5,623 nt of DNA, taken from positions 1 to 5,623 of the forward strand of contig DSCZ01000106.1 of NCBI GenBank assembly GCA_011048855.1. Reading direction: 5' to 3'. Positions 1 through 5,155 of the stretch are shown one piece after another; the stretch's first letter is position 1, and each line of letters opens with the position of its first letter. The position numbers were made by a program, and so were the translations under genes. The DNA comes from Desulfobacteraceae bacterium (GTDB lineage Bacteria; Desulfobacterota; DSM-4660; Desulfatiglandales; Desulfatiglandaceae). The notes under the pieces are model-generated. The model was given only the letters and a program-made list of their open reading frames with translations. It was not told where the DNA came from and searched no databases.

Positions 1-227
1 ATGTTCAACAGATGAATTTGACCGGCAACGATCCAGAAGCATACGTACCCGGCGAAAACCTCCCCATCGAGCGCACAACAGATACGGGATATCGGGTTCA
101 GAAGCTCACTTTTAAAAGAACCGACCGGCCACGGCGAGACGAAAGAACACCTCTCGATATGCATAAGCCTTTGCCGGAACAAGGGAAAATTATCCGTCGT
201 AACGGTCTGCAGGCTCAGTTTCGTCAC
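1..227 (-). CDS. rimI: RimI-like ribosomal-protein-alanine N-acetyltransferase (GNAT), 3'-truncated by window edge
   Basis: The frame reads GTG at 227-225 and stays open for 75 codons to the left edge, so only the N-terminal half is present. The translation carries a RimI-type signature: HIERCSF (residues 23-29), then SPWP (31-34), SFKSELLNPIS (37-47), the GYVCFW strand (60-65) and IHLLN (71-75). The last matches the LNxAV strand just before the acetyl-CoA-binding loop. That loop (Q/R-x-x-G-x-G/A) and the catalytic region lie outside the window. RimI acetylates the N-terminal alanine of ribosomal protein S18 in the cytoplasm; related GNATs can have other targets. The start is supported by a GTGA overlap with the upstream EIIA stop and by GGGAG at 241-237, nine bases before GTG. 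The next in-frame ATG (codon 22) would remove the first beta strand. The residues before HIER are slightly longer and less typical than in most RimI proteins. The GNAT family is secure; the exact substrate is inferred. Confidence 0.82.
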   Translation of the reverse strand, partial: MTKLSLQTVTTDNFPLFRQRLMHIERCSFVSPWPVGSFKSELLNPISRICCALDGEVFAGYVCFWIVAGQIHLLN

Positions 228-622
228 TTGATCATACTCCCGGCAAGCGTGATGCTTCGTCTGCCTTCACATTCGGCTTTTTCACCCAGCTCTTTCAACG
301 AAAGGCTGTCCCGCCACTGAACCGCGGAAATAACCATGGGAAGATTCACCCCGGTCAAAACCTCGACTCTCTCGTCGTTCAAAAACGACAGGCTGAGGTT
401 GGAAGGCGTCCCTCCGAACATATCGGTAAGAACCAGGACACCTTTTCCCCGGTCGAGGGAATCTATTTTTTGGGCGATAACCTTCAGCAGTTCCTCGCTT
501 TCACTCAACTGGCTTATCGCCATGAAATCGGAGTTTTCAACCCGGCCCAGAATCAACTCGGCGGCCGAAATCAACTCCCTGCCGAGGTTGCAGTGACAAA
601 CAATCAGGATTCCCGCCATCAT
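224..622 (-). CDS. PTS EIIA component, mannose/fructose/sorbose family (stand-alone, probably regulatory)
   Basis: This 132-residue protein is the size of a single EIIA-Man domain. It has the family N-terminus AGILIVCHCNLGREL, with the phosphorylatable histidine at residue 10, the position of the active His in E. coli ManX. The second hallmark, VLVLTDMFGGTPSNLSL, lies mid-protein. Known role of the domain: it accepts phosphate from HPr and passes it to an EIIB. No EIIB, EIIC or EIID gene lies alongside in the window, so a regulatory phosphocarrier is the likelier role, an inference in line with incomplete PTSs of many deltaproteobacteria. The frame could open at 661, but that start would overlap ptsN by 20 bases and add a non-conserved, basic N-terminus. 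Two adjacent ATGs (622 and 619) sit 5-8 bases after a GGGGG run (632-628), and either is acceptable. The gene lies 19 bp after ptsN and its TGA overlaps the rimI-like GTG. Oddity: cysteines flank the active histidine on both sides. Confidence 0.88.
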   Translation of the reverse strand: MMAGILIVCHCNLGRELISAAELILGRVENSDFMAISQLSESEELLKVIAQKIDSLDRGKGVLVLTDMFGGTPSNLSLSFLNDERVEVLTGVNLPMVISAVQWRDSLSLKELGEKAECEGRRSITLAGSMIK

Positions 623-641
623 GTCCACCCCCGGATGAAAT

Positions 642-1103
642 TCAGGCTTCCTCGTCGGCATCGACGATAGCCTTATATAGTTCGGGCCTGGAGGAGCATT
701 CCATCAGCCTGCTGCGCAAGGCGCTGTTTTTCAGAATTCTGGCTATTCTTGCCAGCACCTGGAGATGAACGCCGGTGGAATTCTCCGGAGCAACCAGCAG
801 AAAAAACAAGTGCGTGGGTTTACCGTCCATCGACTCAAAATCCAGGTTTTTGTCGCTCTTGGCGAAGCACACGATGGGATGGCTCAAACCGCTCAGCTTT
901 CCGTGCGGGATCGCCACGCCGTCCCCGATGCCAGTCGTGCCCAGACGCTCGCGCTGGACCAGTACATTGACCAGTTCGTCCTTGTCGATGGAAGAATCGC
1001 CGATAGCCGCGGCTGCGGCCAGTTCTTCGAGAATGCCGGTTTTATCTCCCGCCTCGAGCCTGGTGACGATATTCTTCTCTTCAAAAAACTCGCTGAGTTT
1101 CAT
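642..1103 (-). CDS. ptsN: Nitrogen-regulatory PTS EIIA (EIIA-Ntr)
   Basis: The 153-residue protein is a complete EIIA domain of the fructose/nitrogen type. The active-site segment GTTGIGDGVAIPHGK places the phosphorylatable histidine at residue 67, and it is preceded by the family pattern LVQRERLGTTG. A later HLFFLLVAPENSTGVHLQVLA block (around residues 97-117) is also typical of PtsN. The phosphorylation state of EIIA-Ntr, set by EI-Ntr and NPr/HPr, is known in enterobacteria to tune potassium transport, sigma-54-linked nitrogen metabolism and cell-envelope functions; targets in this organism are unknown. Its place two genes after rpoN is the classical one. The start at 1103 gives MKLSEFF, the usual N-terminus, with a modest GGA at 1114-1112 eight bases upstream. 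It follows hpf by 28 bp across an inverted repeat. No membrane segments or extra domains are present, so it is not fused to a transporter. Confidence 0.95.
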   Translation of the reverse strand: MKLSEFFEEKNIVTRLEAGDKTGILEELAAAAAIGDSSIDKDELVNVLVQRERLGTTGIGDGVAIPHGKLSGLSHPIVCFAKSDKNLDFESMDGKPTHLFFLLVAPENSTGVHLQVLARIARILKNSALRSRLMECSSRPELYKAIVDADEEA

Positions 1104-1120
1104 GATTTCATTCCATATCC

Positions 1121-1144
1121 GCCGGCCTGCCTTACGAGGCCGGC
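1121..1144 (-). repeat. Perfect 8-bp inverted repeat spanning the hpf stop codon
   Basis: GCCGGCCT at 1121-1128 is exactly complementary to AGGCCGGC at 1137-1144 with an eight-base loop. The stem is entirely G/C apart from one A-T pair. In the minus-strand mRNA the loop contains the hpf TAA stop (1134-1132). A smaller alternative hairpin (GCCT/AGGC, 1129-1140) would compete with it. There is no following U-run, so it is unlikely to be a rho-independent terminator. It could act on mRNA stability or on the hpf/ptsN expression ratio, which is inference. Confidence 0.5.
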
Positions 1145-1659
1145 TCGATTAAACCCATATTTCGGTCCGAGCGTTTATAAATCACATTGATTTCATTCGA
1201 CTTGGCGTTCCTGAAAACCAGAAATGCTTTTTTTGAAAGGGACAACTGCATCGCCGCTTCTTCTGGATCCATGGGCTTTGCGTCCAGACGCTCGGTTTCG
1301 ATGACGATTTCGTCCAGTCCCTGCTCCGCGGCAGGCTCCCCCTCGGCCTCCACGATTTTATCCCCTTCCGGCCGGTGGTTCCTGATCTTCGAGAGGTGCC
1401 GCTTCAGCTGAACTTCGATCTTGTCCATCACCTGGTCGATCGCCGAATACATGTCTCCGGTTTCCTCGAAAGCCTTGATCCGGGTGCCGTTGACATCCAG
1501 GGTCACATCAGCCTGATGGCGGAATTTTTCCACCGAAAGGACCACGTGCGCCTCGGAGGGAGTGTCCAAATATTTCTTTAATTTTCCGACTTTCTCCTCC
1601 GCATAATTCTTGAGACTTTCGATCGGTTCGGTACGCCTGAAAGTGACTGCTATTTCCAT
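1132..1659 (-). CDS. hpf: Ribosome hibernation promoting factor, long form (HPF/RaiA/YfiA family)
   Basis: The 175-residue protein has two domains. Residues 1 to about 97 form the ribosome-binding domain (start MEIAVTFRR, with the AIDQVMDKIEVQLKRHLSK helix at 73-91). An acidic linker follows, and residues 117-173 form the C-terminal dimerisation domain, with KPMDPEEAAMQL, FLVFRN and the ending GLIEP. Short HPF of E. coli lacks this tail. Known role: N-domains bind the decoding centre of idle 30S subunits, and the C-domains of two copies pair to give 100S ribosome dimers directly, without RMF. A textbook ribosome binding site, GGAGG at 1670-1666, sits six bases before the ATG, the best in the window and consistent with strong translation. 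The gene lies 46 bp after rpoN. Position next to rpoN and ptsN is conserved in proteobacteria. The stop codon falls within the inverted repeat at 1121-1144. Confidence 0.96.
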   Translation of the reverse strand: MEIAVTFRRTEPIESLKNYAEEKVGKLKKYLDTPSEAHVVLSVEKFRHQADVTLDVNGTRIKAFEETGDMYSAIDQVMDKIEVQLKRHLSKIRNHRPEGDKIVEAEGEPAAEQGLDEIVIETERLDAKPMDPEEAAMQLSLSKKAFLVFRNAKSNEINVIYKRSDRNMGLIEPAS

Positions 1660-1670
1660 TTTTTACCTCC
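1660..1670 (-). promoter_or_regulatory. Strong ribosome binding site of hpf
   Basis: The minus strand reads GGAGGTAAAAA directly before the hpf ATG. The core is GGAGG at 1670-1666, with six bases of A-rich spacer. It is the clearest Shine-Dalgarno sequence in the window, and it fixes the hpf start. Most other genes here have weak or overlapping sites, so hpf may be translated more strongly than its operon neighbours. Confidence 0.85.
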
Positions 1671-1705
1671 AGCAAACTTCTGAAATTCCCCGGCTGAATG
1701 CCATG

Positions 1706-3157
1706 CTAAAAAAGCACCTTTCGTTTTCTCGATGGAAGCATTCCCATCGCTTCGCGGTATTTTGCAACGGTCCGCCGCGCCACATTGATATTCTTCCCGA
1801 TAAGCATCTCAGCGATCTCCTGGTCGCTCCGGGGGTTCGACCTGTCTTCCGCTTTAATGATATTTCGTATGTGCTCCTTGACGCTCTCCGAGGCGAACGA
1901 ATCGCCGTCGAAGCTCCTGATGGAGCTGTTGAAGAAATACTTCAACTCAAAAAGCCCCTGGGGGGTATGGACATATTTGTTGGTTGTAACCCTGCTGACG
2001 GTGGATTCATGCATCCCGATATCTTCGGCCACATCACGCAGAACCATCGGTTTGAGCTCCGTGACCCCCTTATCCAGAAACCTGCGCTGGAATTTCACGA
2101 TGCTCTCGGTCACCTTGTAAATTGTCCGCTGGCGTTGATGAATGCTTTTTATCAGCCAAGCTGCAGACCTCAACTTCTCCTGAAGGTAAGTCCTTGCATT
2201 CTCCGGGATCTCTTTTCCTTCACGCAGCACATCCCTATAATAAGAGCTTACACGGAGCTTCGGGAGGCCGTCTTCATTCTGCAGGATTTCATAGTCATCC
2301 CCAACTTTTATCACGTAAATATCCGGCGTTATATAGATCGTCTCCTCGTTTAAATACTGCCTGCCGGGTTTGGGATCAAAACTCTGAATCACGCCGATGG
2401 CCGCAAAAACCTCCTCCTGCTTGATGCCGAGCTTCTTCGCGATACGGTCATATTTTCTGTTTTCGAGATCCACCAGGTGGTTTTCAATGATTTTCTCAAC
2501 AACTGTGCCCGACAGACCCTGGAATCCTGCCTGGATCAACAGGCATTCCCTCATATCGACAGAGGCCACGCCCACGGGATCGAATTTCTGTATCGTCTCC
2601 AGGACCGCAGCGGCTTCCTCCCTGGAACATTCGCCGTCCCTGATGATCTCATCCCAGGTCGCGTCCAGGTAACCGTCTTCATTGAGGTTCTCTATGATAC
2701 AAACGCCAATGTTCCTTTGAAAATCGGTGAGATTGCTCATGTTGAGCTGCCATAGCAGGTGAGAGTAAAGGTTGCCCTGAGAACCGATCATGTTCTCGAC
2801 GCCGATGGATTCCTTCTCCTCGTAAGGATACGGCGCCTTGGTCGTACTGTACTCGGAGATATAGGAATCCCAATCCACATCCTCCCTTGCCCGCTCCTCA
2901 ACCTTTACTTCCTGAACCTCCGATGCCGGCGACGGTGCCTGTTCATAATCTTCAGGTCCGAGCCCGATGCCCTCGTTTTCCGAGTCACCCGAAGGCTGCT
3001 CTTCGAGAGCCGGGTTCACCTCCATTTCTTCATAAATTGTATCCAGCAACTCGAGACGCGATAGCTGCAGCAGTTTTATGGCCTGCTGCAGCTGAGGCGT
3101 CATGATCAGCTGCTGTGTTAAATTAAGAGATTGTCGTAGCTCTAATCCCATAATCAT
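1706..3157 (-). CDS. rpoN: RNA polymerase sigma-54 factor (RpoN)
   Basis: The 483-residue protein shows full sigma-54 architecture. Region I (residues 1-50) is Q/L-rich, including LNLTQQLIMTPQLQQAIKLL, the part contacted by AAA+ activators. Region II (about 51-118) is acidic and poorly conserved. The core-binding domain follows. The helix-turn-helix lies near residues 373-395 (VAEDIGMHESTVSR) and the RpoN box ARRTVAKYRE at 460-469 recognises the -24 promoter element. Sigma-54 directs core polymerase to -24/-12 promoters that need enhancer-binding activators. Length is normal and I see no break. Two starts, 3157 and 3151, are possible (MIMGLEL); GGA six bases before 3157 favours the first, and the conserved part begins at MGLELRQ. 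The gene follows lptB by 112 bp containing a hairpin and leads into hpf and ptsN, the usual order. The long antisense frame inside it is a coding shadow. Confidence 0.98.
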   Translation of the reverse strand: MIMGLELRQSLNLTQQLIMTPQLQQAIKLLQLSRLELLDTIYEEMEVNPALEEQPSGDSENEGIGLGPEDYEQAPSPASEVQEVKVEERAREDVDWDSYISEYSTTKAPYPYEEKESIGVENMIGSQGNLYSHLLWQLNMSNLTDFQRNIGVCIIENLNEDGYLDATWDEIIRDGECSREEAAAVLETIQKFDPVGVASVDMRECLLIQAGFQGLSGTVVEKIIENHLVDLENRKYDRIAKKLGIKQEEVFAAIGVIQSFDPKPGRQYLNEETIYITPDIYVIKVGDDYEILQNEDGLPKLRVSSYYRDVLREGKEIPENARTYLQEKLRSAAWLIKSIHQRQRTIYKVTESIVKFQRRFLDKGVTELKPMVLRDVAEDIGMHESTVSRVTTNKYVHTPQGLFELKYFFNSSIRSFDGDSFASESVKEHIRNIIKAEDRSNPRSDQEIAEMLIGKNINVARRTVAKYREAMGMLPSRKRKVLF

Positions 3158-3207
3158 TTTCCATCCGGAAATGGTCCGAATCCCTCATCTCCGATCTTGA
3201 AACTTCA

Positions 3208-3239
3208 CGGTGCCCATCCGGTGTTGCGGATGGGTACCG
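3208..3239 (-). repeat. Hairpin in the lptB-rpoN intergenic gap
   Basis: CGGTGCCCATCCG (3208-3220) and CGGATGGGTACCG (3227-3239) form a 13-position stem around a six-base loop. Read as minus-strand mRNA the stem is four pairs, one A-C mismatch and eight pairs. Read as plus-strand RNA the mismatch becomes a G-U wobble, so pairing is complete. No U-run follows on either strand, so it is not a canonical intrinsic terminator. It may attenuate, stabilise or mark processing of the mRNA between the LPS-export genes and rpoN, or be a dispersed repeat; the sequence alone does not decide. Confidence 0.55.
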
Positions 3240-3269
3240 GTTGACTTCAGATGCGCGCCGGCACTGAAA

Positions 3270-3998
3270 TTACAGGTTGAAGTTCTCTCCCAGATAAACA
3301 CTCTGCACGACCCTGCTCTTCACGATATCCCCGGGAAGCCCCTGCTCGATGATCCGGCCGCCGCCGACTATATAGGCATAATCGCAAACATTCAATGTCT
3401 CGCGGACATTGTGGTCGGAAATGATTATTCCGAGTCCCCTCGATTTTAGCTGCCTGATGATGTTCTGGATATCGATAATAGCCAAGGGATCAATGCCGGC
3501 AAACGGTTCGTCGAGCAGCATGAATCGAGGCTCCGTCACAAGGGCCCTGGTTATCTCCAGCCTTCGACGCTCCCCGCCGGAAAGGGAAGTGGCCTTCTGA
3601 CCGGCCAGGTGGGAGATATTAAGCTCCGCCAGAAGGCTGTTCAGGCGGACCTTGCGCTCCCCCGCAGATATATCAAGGGTCTCCAGAATCGCCAGCAGGT
3701 TCTCCTCCACGCTCAGCTTCCTGAACACCGATGGTTCCTGAGCGAGATAATTGATCCCCTTCCTTGCCCTGAGGTACATCGGGGCTGCGGAGATGTCTTC
3801 ACCGTCCAGCAGGACTTTCCCGGACTCGGGCCTTGCCAGCCCCACCACCATGTAGAAGGTAGTGGTTTTCCCGGCACCATTCGGACCCAGCAAGCCTATG
3901 ATCTGCTGCCTGGCGACTTCAATGCTTACACCGTCAACCACCCGCCTGCCGCCGTAAACCTTCACCAGATCGACGGCCTGAAGTAAATCTGTGGCCAT
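3270..3998 (-). CDS. lptB: LPS export ABC transporter ATP-binding protein LptB
   Basis: This 242-residue ABC ATPase has every nucleotide-binding motif. Walker A is GPNGAGKTT (38-46). The Q-loop is at Q87 in YLAQEPSVFRKLSVEENL, a segment characteristic of LptB. The signature LSGGE is at 139-143, Walker B ends in LLDEP (161-165), and the switch histidine is H196 in SDHN. A dimer of LptB on the cytoplasmic face, together with LptF and LptG (not in this window), extracts LPS from the inner membrane and pushes it through LptC-LptA to the outer membrane. It starts 8 bp after the lptA stop with only a weak AGG upstream, so translation is probably coupled to lptA. It lies between lptA and rpoN, the position conserved from E. 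coli outward. Length is normal for LptB and nothing appears missing. Confidence 0.98.
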   Translation of the reverse strand: MATDLLQAVDLVKVYGGRRVVDGVSIEVARQQIIGLLGPNGAGKTTTFYMVVGLARPESGKVLLDGEDISAAPMYLRARKGINYLAQEPSVFRKLSVEENLLAILETLDISAGERKVRLNSLLAELNISHLAGQKATSLSGGERRRLEITRALVTEPRFMLLDEPFAGIDPLAIIDIQNIIRQLKSRGLGIIISDHNVRETLNVCDYAYIVGGGRIIEQGLPGDIVKSRVVQSVYLGENFNL

Positions 3999-4006
3999 CC
4001 GAAAAC

Positions 4007-4543
4007 CTATTTATCACCTTCCCTGGAAAAAATAACAGCTTTCACCTTTCCGCCCTCGGCGCTCTCGGCTACGCTTCTGTTTTCCTTGATATAGAAAATG
4101 ATGCGGTCTCCCTGCACATAATCCTTTCCCTGCCGGACCACCGGGTTCCCGGTCAAGACCATTTTCTCTTCAGCCTGGTGATAAACCGCTGTTTCGGCGG
4201 TGGCCACTCCCCCCAGAGCCCTGGTTATATGTACATCACCCGTGCTGACGATTTTTTCGATACGGTATGGAGCATCCCCGGCACCTCCTTCGAGCGCCTG
4301 TCCATAATACACCTTCATCTCGCGGCACAGAATGACCATTTCCTCGTTTTCCGCCCTTACATCGCCGGAAAACGTCACAACATTCGAATTGTGATCCACG
4401 TTGAGCGTCCGCGAATTGATAATCGTGGCGCCTGCAACTTTTGCAGCCGTTTTCTCGGCTGCCACTGCTGCGAGGCCTGCAGCTGAAAACAAAACAGCCA
4501 GGCAACACAACGCAGATGATAAAACCACCCGGACCCGGTTCAT
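4007..4543 (-). CDS. lptA: LPS transport periplasmic protein LptA (OstA-like)
   Basis: The 178-residue protein begins with a Sec signal peptide: MNRVRVVL basic end, hydrophobic core to about residue 25, and a probable AVA cleavage site near residues 26-28. The mature part has the repeating beta-strand pattern of the OstA/LptA fold: SRTLNVDHNSNVVTFSGDV (about 44-62), a VSTGDVHI repeat, and MVLTGNPVVRQGKDYVQGDRI. In known systems LptA molecules join end to end through a beta-jellyroll, making the bridge that carries LPS across the periplasm from LptC to LptD. Its start overlaps the lptC stop as ATGA, which indicates translational coupling. The two cysteines in the signal core are not in a lipobox, so it should be soluble periplasmic rather than a lipoprotein. 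The OstA family includes the LptD N-terminus, but size and neighbours favour LptA. Confidence 0.92.
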   Translation of the reverse strand: MNRVRVVLSSALCCLAVLFSAAGLAAVAAEKTAAKVAGATIINSRTLNVDHNSNVVTFSGDVRAENEEMVILCREMKVYYGQALEGGAGDAPYRIEKIVSTGDVHITRALGGVATAETAVYHQAEEKMVLTGNPVVRQGKDYVQGDRIIFYIKENRSVAESAEGGKVKAVIFSREGDK

Positions 4544-5112
4544 TCTTCAACCGCCTTGATGTTTATTTTCGTGGTCACCAGGGAATGAACATCGAGAGTC
4601 TCGCGGTGCAGATCGATGAACAACCCCGTTCCATCCACTAAAAAAAATGGGCCGCTCATCGTCACTGGAAGATCCGTCGAAACGGTCCGCTTTGCTTCAT
4701 CGACAATCAAACGATCCGAAAGAATACTGTATCCTTCGTCGGTCTCGGCCTTCACATCGCCCGTAAGCGTTATCATTCCCGCCGGTCTCTCGTATTCGCC
4801 CCGGCTACCCTTGACAGTTATGGCCGGTCGCCCCTCCGGTTCCACAACCAGATAAAAATCTTTGAAAACCATGTAATTCTTGTCTTCGGAGAACGTCACT
4901 TCCCCCGCATCCAGAACCCACCGGAGCCCTTTTTCAGGGTCTTCGTTCGTGTAATGAATCCGGTTCAGTTTGAAACCTTCTCCAGGAACAAATCCGCTGA
5001 GCAGGGCAAGTTTTCCATCCCCCGTCAGCGAATGAAGGAAGAAGAAACCAGCCACGACAATCACGACCGCCACACCAATAAGTGGCCAATGTCTCCTGAA
5101 AAATGCTCTCAT
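4540..5112 (-). CDS. lptC: LPS export system protein LptC (inner-membrane anchor)
   Basis: The 190-residue protein has a short basic cytoplasmic end (MRAFFRRH), one membrane segment at about residues 9-27 (WPLIGVAVVIVVAGFFFLH) and a periplasmic beta-rich domain. The domain shows the LptC/OstA-like pattern: FKLNRIHYTNEDPEKGLRWVL, then MITLTGDVKAETDEGYSI and a LIVDEAKRTV strand. LptC accepts LPS from LptBFG and hands it to LptA. Primary sequence of this family is weakly conserved, so the name rests on the topology, the beta pattern and the position between kdsC and lptA. The start is firm: an in-frame TAA lies four codons upstream (5124-5122) and no other start intervenes. There is no recognisable Shine-Dalgarno sequence, but a sigma-70-like promoter ends 11 bases before the ATG, so the mRNA made from it would be nearly leaderless. 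Confidence 0.93.
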   Translation of the reverse strand: MRAFFRRHWPLIGVAVVIVVAGFFFLHSLTGDGKLALLSGFVPGEGFKLNRIHYTNEDPEKGLRWVLDAGEVTFSEDKNYMVFKDFYLVVEPEGRPAITVKGSRGEYERPAGMITLTGDVKAETDEGYSILSDRLIVDEAKRTVSTDLPVTMSGPFFLVDGTGLFIDLHRETLDVHSLVTTKINIKAVEE

Positions 5113-5123
5113 AAAACAGCTTT

Positions 5124-5153
5124 ACTATATCAGCGCTTGAAATGACCTGTAAA
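5124..5153 (-). promoter_or_regulatory. Putative sigma-70 promoter for lptC-lptA-lptB
   Basis: On the minus strand TTTACA (5153-5148, five of six against TTGACA) is followed after 18 bases by TATAGT (5129-5124, five of six against TATAAT). It begins just after the kdsC stop. The expected start of transcription, about seven bases on, would lie only some five bases before the lptC ATG. Both hexamers and the spacing are good, but the call is by eye. Alternatively lptC is read only from promoters upstream of kdsC. Confidence 0.45.
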
Positions 5154-5155
5154 GT

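Noticed and set aside
12..320. Plus-strand open frame of 102 codons at the left edge
   Set aside because: It is antisense to the rimI-like gene and the end of EIIA, both with clear family motifs, and has no motif of its own.
224..661. Longer EIIA-Man start at 661
   Set aside because: It would overlap ptsN and add a basic, non-conserved N-terminus. Starting at 622 puts the active histidine at residue 10 as in ManX and follows a G-rich ribosome binding site.
1660..1705. Possible sigma-54 promoter between rpoN and hpf (TGGCAT on the minus strand)
   Set aside because: The -24 half resembles TGGCAC, but at the required spacing there is no GC at -12, so the motif is incomplete.
1610..2353. Long plus-strand open frame (247 codons) opposite rpoN and the start of hpf
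   Set aside because: It is antisense to the conserved RpoN DNA-binding domain and the 5' end of hpf. Its translation shows no recognisable family, as expected for a coding shadow.
3195..3239. Rho-independent terminator after lptB
   Set aside because: The hairpin is strong, but the minus-strand bases after it are mixed (TGAAGTTTCAAG) with no U-run. Termination is therefore not supported.
4460..4543. LptA as a lipoprotein because of two cysteines in its signal peptide
   Set aside because: The cysteines (residues 13-14) sit within the hydrophobic core and not after an L-x-x lipobox at the cleavage site. An AVA signal peptidase I site lies further on.
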